This document shows positions 17,404 to 26,110 of a stretch of 64,000 nt of DNA, in pieces. The notes under the pieces were generated by a model. That model made no database searches. It saw only the letters and a list, made by a program, of their open reading frames with translations, and was not told where the DNA came from. A program made the position numbers and the translations under genes. Numbering within the stretch: the first letter of the stretch is position 1; the number at the start of each line of letters is the position of its first letter. Source of the stretch: Parachitinimonas caeni (GTDB lineage Bacteria > Pseudomonadota > Gammaproteobacteria > Burkholderiales > Chitinimonadaceae); the NCBI RefSeq assembly GCF_030129945.1, contig NZ_JARRAF010000004.1, positions 1 to 64,000 on the forward strand, given 5' to 3'.

Positions 17404-17727
17404 TAGGCTCTGTTGACATTTTATTTCCGGATCGCGTTTCGTCGGCTTTGGGCCTGATGCAAGGCGAAAAGCGCGCCGCTTAGTGATAAGCCACGCGATT
17501 TCCCGTCTGGGCGCACAGGCTGTAAGGCTTGCATCGCAAGCCAACAGCCTGGCAGTTAACGCGGCAGCAGGCCCAAATCCGGCGAAACCCTCTGGGTCGG
17601 GTCGATTTTTGGGGCATGGCGTCGTTAGGGTTCGTTTATTTAGCTCGCTAAACCTCACTCACCCTGCCTCGCCCTGCCCCAAAACTCGGCCCGGCGCGAC
17701 CGGAAACAAAACGTCAACAGAGCCTAG
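17404..17727. repeat. MITE-like repeat, copy B (complete)
   Basis: This 324-bp element has near-perfect terminal inverted repeats of about 25-30 bp: it opens TAGGCTCTGTTGACATTTTA and closes AAACGTCAACAGAGCCTAG, flanked by TA on both sides. No transposase is encoded. The ends and the apparent TA duplication suggest mobilisation in trans, possibly by an IS5-group or IS630-type transposase. It is inverted relative to copies A and C. Confidence 0.8.
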
Positions 17728-17762
17728 TCATCAAACTGGCCTTCTGGCCAGCTTGATGACTA

Positions 17763-18500
17763 TCAGTCGATAGCTGCATCAAGCAGCAGGGCGATGCCCG
17801 TTCCCAGCAGGTCGAACAGGCCGTCCGAGCTCGACGCAGCAGCGGGGCTCTTGGCCGGCGCATCGAAGAGCGGTTGTCCAACAGCCGGGGGCGACGATGG
17901 GGGGGCCGGTGTGCCGGTAACCCGCTCGGATACGGCAGCGCCGGCCTGTAAGCGTTGGGCGTCGCTACGGTATTCGCCCAGGGCTTTGGATACGGCATTC
18001 TGGTCAAGCACCGCTAATGGGGCGCCGCAATAGCTGCAATGGTCTTCCTGGCGAATATCCACAGCGCCGCCGCAGCTATTGCATTTGACCTGTGCGACCT
18101 TGACCGACAGCTGCTGTCGTTCGAGTGTCGTGAGGTCGCGTACGAATTGCTTCTCTCGCAGGAAGTGCCAGAAGTTGATCAATCGGCCGTGCCCTTGCGG
18201 GCAGCGGTGGTATCTGAACCGGTTGGTGCGGACCAGATCATTGGTCAGGACCAGCTCGGCATAGCAACGGACGCAATGCAAGGCCCCGGTTTGCTGGCGT
18301 GGCTGGCCTTCTTGCTGATGCTGGTTGATTTCTTCAAACAACGTCAGCACGGCATTAGGCGCCAGCTGGCCACTTTCGTTCGGGTCAAACCAGATTTGCT
18401 GGCAGCTGAAGCAGAAGTCGAGTTCGATGCTACCGCCAAGCTTGCGCTCGTACTCACGTGCCTGCATGGGTTGACTACATTGTGGGCAGTTGATGGTCAT
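17763..18500 (-). CDS. Zinc-ribbon protein (zf-TFIIB-like)
   Basis: From the ATG at 18500 (MTINCPQCSQPM), preceded by GGAAAGGA, the product is 245 residues. It contains three CxxC-pair zinc ribbons: CPQC...CFSC, CVRC...CPQG with a nearby His, and CNSC...CSYC. After the ribbons comes an Ala/Pro/Ser-rich low-complexity region and a short hydrophobic C-terminus. There is no catalytic motif. Proteins of this kind are usually annotated as zf-TFIIB domain proteins of unknown function. It follows the glycosyltransferase gene by about 90 bp on the same strand. Confidence 0.75.
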   Translation of the reverse strand: MTINCPQCSQPMQAREYERKLGGSIELDFCFSCQQIWFDPNESGQLAPNAVLTLFEEINQHQQEGQPRQQTGALHCVRCYAELVLTNDLVRTNRFRYHRCPQGHGRLINFWHFLREKQFVRDLTTLERQQLSVKVAQVKCNSCGGAVDIRQEDHCSYCGAPLAVLDQNAVSKALGEYRSDAQRLQAGAAVSERVTGTPAPPSSPPAVGQPLFDAPAKSPAAASSSDGLFDLLGTGIALLLDAAID

Positions 18501-18587
18501 GGCGCTTTCCTTTCCCATTGAACTATAGACGCTGGTGACGGCTCCTTTCCGCTCGCACGGGCCGAAATCCGGGATAGCCAGCCTCGC

Positions 18588-19847
18588 TTATGCCACCTGG
18601 GCAGGCCCCGCAACCAGACCCGAGCCAATGGAATAGGTGGGAGGCGCCGGGTTGAGGCCCATCAGTTGTAACCAGCCACGGGTGCCATCGGCCTGACTGT
18701 AATTGCCAAGGACGGTCGCGCGCGCAGCGTGGCGGATCGGCGTGAGGTCTGCTGCGTCCAATAGCACCGAGATCTGCCGGCACAGAGCGGCGTCGTCGAA
18801 GAAGTCAACCAGAAAGCCGTTGACCTCATGCCTTAACACTTCTTGCACGGGAGCGGTCGCCGAGCCCACCAGCACACAGCCACAAGCCAGCGCCTCAAGC
18901 ATCGACCAGGACAGCACAAATGGGTAGGTAAGGTAGGTGTGAACGGTGGATATCTGTAGCACTTTCAGATAGTCGGCATAGGGCAGCTTGCCTAGAAAGT
19001 GAACGCGGTCGGCATTGAGAGGGACTTCGCTTGCCATTTTCTCGCGCCAGTTGGCGGCACCTTCAGGTTTGCTGCCGTAGCTGACATCATCGCCGCCGAC
19101 GATCAGTACGGTGACCTCCGGGCGCTCTGCCAGCAACCGACCCATCGCACGGATGAATTGCGGAAAGCCTCGATAAGGTTCGAGGTTGCGGGCGACGTAA
19201 GTGATGACCTGGTCCGACCGGCTGAGGACGCGCCCGTTGGGCAGGGTGAAGCGGACGTCTGGATCGGGGCGGGCGGCCTGGGTGTCTACGCCTTCGTGGA
19301 TCACCCGGATCTTGGGCTGATAAAGCGGCGGGTGTAGTGATTGCTGCCAGTGGGTGGGAGCCACGGCGATATCGCACTGTTCAAGGTTGAGCAGGTGCAG
19401 GGCATTGCGGGTGCGGATGCGGGCGCGGTCATCCAGCGAGACGGGGGAGGCGGGGTCAAAGCCGGCATCGGCGCCGTCCGCGTGGTAGTAGAACTCGCAG
19501 AAGTGGATCAGCGTGGCGTCAGGAAAAACATCTTTGACGTATAGCGACTCTCCCCAGCCAGGGTGGGCAATGATGAATCGTGGATTGAAGCCATGTTGTT
19601 TGAGTTCAACCAGCTTGCGCACTACTTCCTGCCCCACCAGCACGGCGCGTTCGAAGGAAACGAGATAGCGGTGGGTGGCTTTGTGGGCGTCGCGCTTGGG
19701 CTTGTAGCGGATGGTCTGTACCCCCTCCATGCTGCGCGCCTGCGGTTGTGCCAAGGCCACCAGGCGATTGCCGGGCTGATCTAGCAGGGCTTGGGCAATA
19801 TGGCGGAACTGGCCGGGGAAGTTCTGGTGCAGAAACAGGATGTCCAT
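18588..19847 (-). CDS. Glycosyltransferase family 4 protein
   Basis: The 419-residue protein has a GT-B layout: the N-terminal domain starts MDILFLHQNFPGQFRHIA and the C-terminal Rossmann half contains ITYVARNLEPYRGFPQFIRA and, near the donor site, PFVLSWSMLEALACGCVLVGS followed by EVLRHEVNGFLVDF. This is the GT4 pattern with the conserved Glu-rich donor-binding region. It should move a sugar from a nucleotide donor to an envelope polysaccharide or glycan. No sugar-nucleotide or polymerase genes are adjacent, so the acceptor cannot be stated. Confidence 0.9.
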   Translation of the reverse strand: MDILFLHQNFPGQFRHIAQALLDQPGNRLVALAQPQARSMEGVQTIRYKPKRDAHKATHRYLVSFERAVLVGQEVVRKLVELKQHGFNPRFIIAHPGWGESLYVKDVFPDATLIHFCEFYYHADGADAGFDPASPVSLDDRARIRTRNALHLLNLEQCDIAVAPTHWQQSLHPPLYQPKIRVIHEGVDTQAARPDPDVRFTLPNGRVLSRSDQVITYVARNLEPYRGFPQFIRAMGRLLAERPEVTVLIVGGDDVSYGSKPEGAANWREKMASEVPLNADRVHFLGKLPYADYLKVLQISTVHTYLTYPFVLSWSMLEALACGCVLVGSATAPVQEVLRHEVNGFLVDFFDDAALCRQISVLLDAADLTPIRHAARATVLGNYSQADGTRGWLQLMGLNPAPPTYSIGSGLVAGPAQVA

Positions 19848-19951
19848 GAATGAGTATCAGCGTTTCGTTTGGTAGAGCAGGACGATAGATAAGCCGACGG
19901 CCGATGGCTTATAAAGCGCATCGGCCGTCCGGATGGCGGATACACCTGATT

Positions 19952-21208
19952 TCAGCCTTGTGAGCCCTCGTAAACAATTTTCCAGCCAGGGCCTTCCTGC
20001 TTCCAGTAAAGCCGCTTGCGGGTGCGATTGTTGAGATTGTTGCTCTGGTAGTCCTGATCAAACGAGGTCAGCAACATCGGGGTTTCGGCCGGGTAGGCGA
20101 ACAGGCTGACATTTTCAAGCTTGACCTTGGCCCACTGTTTGCTCGCATTGATCTGCGACTTCTGCTTGCGCCAAGTATTGATATCGGTGCCATTGGCGCG
20201 AAAATCATCGCTGTAATGTGCCAGATAGTGTTCGGTATCCAGCTTTTCCCAATCACTGCGCCAGTGGTCAAGCTGGGCCTGGGCCTTGGCGGCGCGGCTA
20301 CGCCACTCGTCCATGGCCAGCCATTCGATACGGGGAGTAATCACGACCGGAGTGCCGGCCGACAGATAACGCCCCAGCGCGGCCATATCCGGGTTGGTCA
20401 GCACGACGCAACCATTCGAGGCCAACGGCGGGCGGCTATAGGTATCGGAAGGCGAACCATGCAACCAGATGCCGTGGCCGTCCCGCCCCTGCCGTTTGTC
20501 CCATTCATTGGGATAGGACAGCGGCCAGGCGCCAACACCGTAAAGATCGGCCTGAGCACCGTAGGTTTTGTCCAGATCGGCTCGCGGCAGCTTGCCGGTG
20601 ACAAAGTACACACCAACCGGTGTGCGCTGATCGCCTTCACGATTTTTGCCAGCGCCCTGTTTGCCGATGGTGACGTAAAAATCCAGCAGGTAGCGGGGCA
20701 CCCCATTGTCGTTGCGGAACATATAAAGCCGCGAGCTGGTGGCATCGACCACCACGGCATAGGCTTGCTGGGGAGAAAGCTTGACCAGGCTGGCAGGAAT
20801 GGCCTCGCTGGGGGGCGGTGCCAGATAATGCTTGAGCCGCACCTGCGCTTCTGCTCGCAGATCGTTGAGCTTCTCGGCGTGTGCATCCCCGGCATTGCCA
20901 AGCGTGGTGAGCGGGCGCGTACGCGCCAGCAGCAAGTCACCCTTGATCAGATGGGCAAGCTTGTAGTTGGGGTTTTTTTCGATCAGCGCATCGACCAGCC
21001 GGAGCGCATCGTCCAGCCGGTTACTGCGTACCGCATTGAGCGTGTCGATCAGCATGCGCTCGGGCGCTGCTTCCACGCTGGCTTGCGCCATGGTGGCGGC
21101 AGTAACCGGAGGCGGCGGTACGCTGCGTGACCAATTCATCGAGTTGGCCGACGGGGCCACGTAGACGCCGATCAGCAAAGCACTGGCGAGCTTGAAGTGG
21201 TGCGCCAT
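19952..21208 (-). CDS. L,D-transpeptidase (YkuD) with C-terminal NTF2-like domain
   Basis: The ATG at 21208 (MAHHFKLASALLIG) is preferred over an upstream TTG that would overlap the previous gene. The ~418-residue protein has a signal peptide, a helical N-terminal half, a YkuD domain (about 145-280) with the catalytic signature HGSPSDTYSRPPLASNGCVVL split as His...SNGC, and a C-terminal NTF2-like domain (about 300-415). YkuD enzymes form 3-3 peptidoglycan crosslinks or attach proteins to peptidoglycan. The C-terminal domain resembles the one in the adjacent TPR protein. The gene starts 7 bp after that gene's stop, so the two are one operon. Confidence 0.9.
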   Translation of the reverse strand: MAHHFKLASALLIGVYVAPSANSMNWSRSVPPPPVTAATMAQASVEAAPERMLIDTLNAVRSNRLDDALRLVDALIEKNPNYKLAHLIKGDLLLARTRPLTTLGNAGDAHAEKLNDLRAEAQVRLKHYLAPPPSEAIPASLVKLSPQQAYAVVVDATSSRLYMFRNDNGVPRYLLDFYVTIGKQGAGKNREGDQRTPVGVYFVTGKLPRADLDKTYGAQADLYGVGAWPLSYPNEWDKRQGRDGHGIWLHGSPSDTYSRPPLASNGCVVLTNPDMAALGRYLSAGTPVVITPRIEWLAMDEWRSRAAKAQAQLDHWRSDWEKLDTEHYLAHYSDDFRANGTDINTWRKQKSQINASKQWAKVKLENVSLFAYPAETPMLLTSFDQDYQSNNLNNRTRKRLYWKQEGPGWKIVYEGSQG

Positions 21209-21215
21209 ATTTGAC

Positions 21216-22370
21216 CTATCCAACCCGTTCTTCCTTGATCAGCCAGCGTCCGCCGGTCTTGATCAGCACAATGGTCTTGCCGGTCGAACTCTTCAGGGCG
21301 TCCGAGCGATACGCCTGCACCATCCGTACGGTAGCTGTGTCGTCATCGTCGAAATCCACCTTGAAATTGCTGAGCTTGACGCTGATGCTCTTGGCTGCGC
21401 TGATCCGTTCGCGCCGCTGTTTTTCCCACTCGCCACGGCTCTCGCCTTTGGGTGGCTTGAAGTTCTTGGCATAGAAGCCAAGGTAGGCGCTGACCTTGCG
21501 ATCCGACCAGGCATCTGCCCAGTCATTGAGCGACTTCAGCACTTCGGCTTCGGTGGCTTTCTTGTCGTTCTTGCTGTCGGCCACCTTGGCCGGCTCGGCC
21601 GGTTTGGTTTCGACCGGCTTGGCATCGACAGGTTTCGCATCAGCCGGCTTGGTCTTGCCGGGATCTGCTGCAGGCTTGGTGTCCACAACCGGCTTAGGCT
21701 CAACCGGCTTGGGGGGATCAATCTTGGCAATCGTCTGGGCCGGTGTCGGGGTTGGCACCGGCTTGGCGGGCGCGGGTGTGACAGCCGGTGGCGTTATCGG
21801 TGGCATCTGGGGCTTGGCCGTGCTACTGGCGGTTGCCAGCTGCGGCAACTTGCTGCCCCGTGGGTTTTTGTTGAACAGCTCACGAATCAGCGTCAGCTTG
21901 GCCTGGGCGCCGCTATTGCCCTTTTCCAGCGACAAGGCTCGGTCGTAAGCCTGGGAGGCTAGGCGTGCGTAGAGGTCGCCCAGGTTTTCGTGGGCGGTGG
22001 CATAGGCCGGATTGGTCTGGATCGCCAGTTGCAAGGCCGATTTGGCCTTGTCGAGCTGATTCTGTTGTGCATACAGCACAGCCAGATTGTTATAGGGCTC
22101 GGGTAGTTCGGGGTAGTCCTCAGCCAGAGCGGTGAATACCTTGATGGCTTCATTGGCGCGATTCTGCTCGGTCAGGATCAGACCTTTCAGAAAACGTACC
22201 TGCGCATCCTTGGGATTGCTGGCGAGGAACTTGTCGGCGCGTTCAAGCGCATCTTTATGCTGGCCCTGCTTCAGTAAGCGGCCGATATCTTCTGCTTCAT
22301 CGGCATAGGCTGGGGGCGCGAGCACAAGGCCGGCGCCGACGAGCAGCGAAGCGAGGCGGCGTAAGGTCAT
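21216..22370 (-). CDS. TPR protein with C-terminal NTF2-like (Cds6-type) domain
   Basis: The 384-residue product has a signal peptide (about 1-23, PPAYA before DEAED), three or more TPR repeats (about 25-170), a Pro/Lys/Ala-rich linker with VDTKPAADPGKTKPADAKPV-type repeats (about 195-265), and a C-terminal NTF2-like domain (about 275-384) that contains WADAWSDRKVSAYLGFYA. TPR-linker-NTF2 proteins of this type are periplasmic and of uncertain function. The linked L,D-transpeptidase with a similar last domain suggests they work together on the cell wall. Confidence 0.85.
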   Translation of the reverse strand: MTLRRLASLLVGAGLVLAPPAYADEAEDIGRLLKQGQHKDALERADKFLASNPKDAQVRFLKGLILTEQNRANEAIKVFTALAEDYPELPEPYNNLAVLYAQQNQLDKAKSALQLAIQTNPAYATAHENLGDLYARLASQAYDRALSLEKGNSGAQAKLTLIRELFNKNPRGSKLPQLATASSTAKPQMPPITPPAVTPAPAKPVPTPTPAQTIAKIDPPKPVEPKPVVDTKPAADPGKTKPADAKPVDAKPVETKPAEPAKVADSKNDKKATEAEVLKSLNDWADAWSDRKVSAYLGFYAKNFKPPKGESRGEWEKQRRERISAAKSISVKLSNFKVDFDDDDTATVRMVQAYRSDALKSSTGKTIVLIKTGGRWLIKEERVG

Positions 22371-22473
22371 CTGTTGTAGTCTCTCGCGGTTTGGAGCCTG
22401 AATTCTAAACCGGAAATTTTACCAAGAAGGCAAACGCCTTCCAAACCAACCCTGTTTTGATGCGCTTTTACCC

Positions 22474-22830
22474 ATGTCTGCACTGTTTCCTCCCGCGTTC
22501 TTATCGGTCTTTTTGCTGATTTGCTCGAATGTCTTCATGACTTTTGCCTGGTATGCCCACCTGCGCAATATGGCCGGCAAGCCGTGGTATCTGGCGGCGC
22601 TGGTCAGCTGGGGAATCGCTCTGGCCGAATATCTGCTGCAAGTCCCGGCCAATCGGGTCGGCTATGACGTGTATAGCCTGTCACAGCTAAAGATCATCCA
22701 GGAAGTCATTTCCCTGTCGGTGTTCATACCGTTTGCGGTGTTTTACATGCACCAGCCATTGAAATGGGATTACCTGTGGGCGGCCTTGTGTCTGGCCGGG
22801 GCGGTGTATTTCATGTTCCGTAGCGCCTGA
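22474..22830 (+). CDS. DUF486 family membrane protein (DMT-like)
   Basis: The 118-residue protein has four predicted helices (about 5-27, 35-55, 75-92, 98-116) and typical DUF486 segments: SNVFMTFAWYAHL, SWGIALAEYLLQVPANR and VFIPFAVFYM. This small family resembles half of a drug/metabolite transporter and has no defined substrate. It is divergent from the TPR/L,D-transpeptidase operon and is followed at once by repeat copy C. Confidence 0.9.
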   Translation: MSALFPPAFLSVFLLICSNVFMTFAWYAHLRNMAGKPWYLAALVSWGIALAEYLLQVPANRVGYDVYSLSQLKIIQEVISLSVFIPFAVFYMHQPLKWDYLWAALCLAGAVYFMFRSA

Positions 22831-22837
22831 CGGACGT

Positions 22838-23213
22838 GGCTCTGTTGACGTTTTGTTTCCGGTCGCGCCGGGCCGAGTTTTTGGGGCAGGGCGAGGCAGG
22901 GTAAGTGAGGTTTAGCGCGCTAAATAAACGAACCCTAACGACGCCATGCCCCAAAAATCGACCCCGGCCTTGCGAGGCTGTTGCCGCAAAGCGGCTTACG
23001 GCCACGGCATCCCCCTTGCGGGGACAGAGGGTTTCGCCGGGTTTGGGCCTGCCGCCGCGTTGACTGCCAGGCTGTTGACTTGCGATGCAAGCCTTACAGC
23101 CTGTGCGCCCAGACGGGAAATCGCGTGGCTTATCACTAAGCGGCGCGCTTTTTGCCTTGCATCAGGCCCAAAGCCGACGAAACGCGATCCGGAAATAAAA
23201 TGTCAACAAAGCC
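22838..23213. repeat. MITE-like repeat, copy C (376 bp, inverted to copy B)
   Basis: It begins GGCTCTGTTGACGTTTTG and ends AAATGTCAACAAAGCC; the outer TA is lost at both sides, so this copy has drifted. Much of its length matches copy B in reverse, but it has an extra internal segment of about 60 bp (about 22972-23030). No coding potential is seen. Confidence 0.8.
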
Positions 23214-23284
23214 AATTTGCCTTGCCGGAGCGTTTGGTTTAATTTGTAATCATTAATGTTTATAAATTAAATGGAGCATCAACC

Positions 23285-24286
23285 ATGCCTGACTCATCCG
23301 CCAACGCATCACTCATGACCTTGCTGGATGCCAGCCTGCAGCAGGCCGCCTGGTATCAAGGCGGCTATTTCAATCATCTGCCCATGGCGCTGCATGCGCT
23401 GGCAGAGCTGGGGGCCTCTGAGCAAAGGCTGCAGGTCTGGTTCGATCACTACGCAAGCCGCCTGCAGCCTGTAGCGGCGATTGAACCGGCGCCGGACTTC
23501 GACCCCATGGCGCATCTGGGCGAGGCCGATACCTTGCCAGCTTGTCGCGCTTTCTTCCTGAAGGCGGTGGAAGAGGGTGATGCGCTGGCGGTTGCGCGCA
23601 CCTATTGGCCCCGGCTGGCGCGTGGCCCTGCTGCGGCGGCGTTTCATGGCCTGATCCAGCTAGCACATGCCCTGCAAGTGGGTCACCCCGGGCAAGTGGC
23701 GCATGGGCTAGCGGCCCTGACGGCCTCAAACTGTGATTTGGGGACGCCAGGGCTGTCAGCTCAGGCTGACAGCGTGGTTCAGCGATTGGTGGCGTTGCGG
23801 CAGTGGCGGCTGCTACTTGCATCGCAGCCACTGAGCGATTGGATCATCGGTCGCATCCAGTGGGCGGTGAATCTGCCGGGTTTTGCGGCGGCCGCCTGCA
23901 TGCCAGAAGGGCTGACCCTGGCGGATCTGACGGCGGCTTGTGCCCAGCTGTATTGGCAGCATCGCAATCTCACGGCCTTGCATATGGTGACGGCCTGCCA
24001 TGCTTACCGGCAGATCACCAACCATCTGGGCGATGGCGATCTGGGCGCACTATGGCTGGCGCTTGCGGCAGCGTTTGTGGCGGTGGATGAAGATTTCGAC
24101 CCCGTACCGCCGCAGCTGCCGGCCACTCTGCCGGACTGGGCACAGCTACGCGCCAAGGCCTGCGAGTCGGACAACGAGCATGTCATCAAGCTAACGCATT
24201 GTTGCTGGCGAGAGTTCGAACATTACGGCTGGCCCCTGCACCAGGCGATTGCGGCGCGGGTGAATGGCTTGCTGGTTGCGGCCTGA
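23285..24286 (+). CDS. Questin oxidase-like (DUF4243) protein
   Basis: The 333-residue protein opens with QQAAWYQGGYFNHLPMALHALAELGAS, close to the start motif of the questin oxidase/AflY family, and continues as an alpha-helical protein with several conserved-looking His and Trp residues (HGLIQLAHAL; HMVTACHAYR). Characterised relatives perform Baeyer-Villiger-type ring opening in fungal polyketide pathways; bacterial members are uncharacterised. No polyketide genes are near, so the substrate is unknown. A modest AT-rich leader after repeat copy C probably holds its promoter. Confidence 0.75.
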   Translation: MPDSSANASLMTLLDASLQQAAWYQGGYFNHLPMALHALAELGASEQRLQVWFDHYASRLQPVAAIEPAPDFDPMAHLGEADTLPACRAFFLKAVEEGDALAVARTYWPRLARGPAAAAFHGLIQLAHALQVGHPGQVAHGLAALTASNCDLGTPGLSAQADSVVQRLVALRQWRLLLASQPLSDWIIGRIQWAVNLPGFAAAACMPEGLTLADLTAACAQLYWQHRNLTALHMVTACHAYRQITNHLGDGDLGALWLALAAAFVAVDEDFDPVPPQLPATLPDWAQLRAKACESDNEHVIKLTHCCWREFEHYGWPLHQAIAARVNGLLVAA

Positions 24287-24394
24287 GGGCCGGTTCAACC
24301 GGGCATGCACGGCGGCAGTCTGCTGATTGGGGTAGAATTCAGGCCAACCCCCCAATTCAGTATCCCTATTCATTTATTTAGACTGACATTCAAT

Positions 24395-26110
24395 ATGAGC
24401 AATAAGACTCCCGAGCCGGTTGCACCGGCGCCCAGCAATTTCATCCGCACCGTCATTGACGACGATCTGGCCAGCGGCAAGCACAGCAAGACCGTGACCC
24501 GTTTTCCGCCGGAACCGAACGGCTATCTGCATATCGGTCACGTCAAAGCAATCTGCATCAACTTCGGCATCAAGGAAGATTATCTGGCGCGTGGTTATGC
24601 CAGCGAGTGCAATCTGCGTTTTGATGACACCAACCCGGAGAAAGAGTCCGAGGAATACGCCAACGCGATTCAGGAGGACATTCACTGGCTGAACTTCGAG
24701 TGGAATGGCAACGTCCGCTGGGCGTCCGACTACTTTGAGCAGCTCTATCAGTTTGCCGAGTCGCTGATCAGCCAAGGCAAAGCCTTTGTGTGCGAGCTGA
24801 ATGCCGAGCAGATGCGTGAGTATCGCGGCAGCTTTTCCGAGCCCGGCAAGAACAGCCCCTTCCGTGATCGCAGCGTTGAGGAAAACCTTGATCTGTTCCG
24901 CCGCATGCGTGCCGGTGAGTTTGAGGATGGCAGCCGGACGCTGCGCCTGAAGATCGACATGGGGTCGCCCAACCTGAACCTGCGTGATCCGGTGATCTAT
25001 CGCATCCGCCGGGCGCACCATATCCGCACGGGTGATACCTGGTGCATCTACCCGATGTACGACTACACCCACTGTATTTCGGATGCACTGGAAGGCATCA
25101 CGCATTCTTTGTGCTCGCTCGAATTCGAAGACCATCGCCCGCTCTACGACTGGGTGCTCGACAATATCGAGATCCCTTGCCATCCGCAGCAGATCGAATT
25201 CAGCCGGTTGGAATTGCTGTATGCGATTACCAGTAAGCGCAAGCTCAATCAGCTGGTGATTGATGGCCGGGTGACCGGTTGGGATGATCCACGCATGCCT
25301 ACCGTCTCGGGCATGCGGCGGCGGGGGTACTCGCCCGCTGGCCTGCGCCTGTTTGCACAGCGCTGCGGGGTATCCAAGCAACCCAATGTGATTGATTACA
25401 GCGTGCTCGAAGGTGCGGTGCGTGAAGTGCTGGAGAGCGAAGTACCGCGCGTGATGGCGGTGATCAACCCACTCAAGGTGACACTGACCAATTTCGACCC
25501 GGCACAGACCGGGAGCCGTGCGGCAGGGTTCCACCCCAATCACCCGGAGTTCGGCGAACGTGAAGTACCGATCAGCCAGACGCTCTATATCGAGCGCGAT
25601 GATTTTGCTGAGCTTGCACCGGAAGGCTGGCAGCGCTTGGCGCCGGGCACTGAAGTCCGCTTGCGGTATTCCTATGTGATCCGCTGCGATGACGTCATCA
25701 AGGATGCTGCCGGCGAGGTGATTGAGCTGCGTTGCAGCATCGACCACGAGACGCTGGGCAAGAACCCGGTTGGCCGCAAGGTCAAGGGCGTTATTCATTG
25801 GCTGAGCGCAGCCCATGCGATTCAGGCGGAGGTTCGTCTGTATGACCGCCTGTTCACCGAACCCCGGCCGGATGCAGTACGGGGTGAGGATGGCCAGTAC
25901 CTGGACTTCCAGCAGTTCCTGAACCCCGAATCACTGCGTGTGGTGCAAGGCTGGGTAGAAGCCTGTGTGGCGAATGCGGCGCCGGAAACCCGTTATCAGT
26001 TCGAGCGCCTCGGCTATTTCGTCACCGACCGGTACGAACATCAGCCGGGGAGTCGCGTGGTGTTCAACCGCACCGTGGGGCTCAAAGACAGCTGGCAGAA
26101 GGCGAGCTGA
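24395..26110 (+). CDS. glnS: Glutaminyl-tRNA synthetase
   Basis: The ATG at 24395 gives the normal N-terminus ([20 protein letters not shown]) and 571 residues; an upstream in-frame start at 24305 adds an unlikely extension. It is a class I synthetase with HIGH at 46-49 in [15 protein letters not shown]. The KMSKS equivalent is TSKRKL, where MSK is replaced by TSK. The C-terminal anticodon-binding beta-barrels are complete. It charges tRNA-Gln with glutamine. Its TGA overlaps the next start (TGATG). Confidence 0.97.
   Translation: MSNKTPEPVAPAPSNFIRTVIDDDLASGKHSKTVTRFPPEPNGYLHIGHVKAICINFGIKEDYLARGYASECNLRFDDTNPEKESEEYANAIQEDIHWLNFEWNGNVRWASDYFEQLYQFAESLISQGKAFVCELNAEQMREYRGSFSEPGKNSPFRDRSVEENLDLFRRMRAGEFEDGSRTLRLKIDMGSPNLNLRDPVIYRIRRAHHIRTGDTWCIYPMYDYTHCISDALEGITHSLCSLEFEDHRPLYDWVLDNIEIPCHPQQIEFSRLELLYAITSKRKLNQLVIDGRVTGWDDPRMPTVSGMRRRGYSPAGLRLFAQRCGVSKQPNVIDYSVLEGAVREVLESEVPRVMAVINPLKVTLTNFDPAQTGSRAAGFHPNHPEFGEREVPISQTLYIERDDFAELAPEGWQRLAPGTEVRLRYSYVIRCDDVIKDAAGEVIELRCSIDHETLGKNPVGRKVKGVIHWLSAAHAIQAEVRLYDRLFTEPRPDAVRGEDGQYLDFQQFLNPESLRVVQGWVEACVANAAPETRYQFERLGYFVTDRYEHQPGSRVVFNRTVGLKDSWQKAS

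Noticed and set aside
17404-23213. Transposase genes inside repeats B and C
   Set aside because: Short ORFs in the repeats show no DDE or other transposase motifs and differ between copies.
24374-25816. Long minus-strand ORF opposite glnS
   Set aside because: A high-GC shadow frame; glnS on the plus strand is unmistakable.
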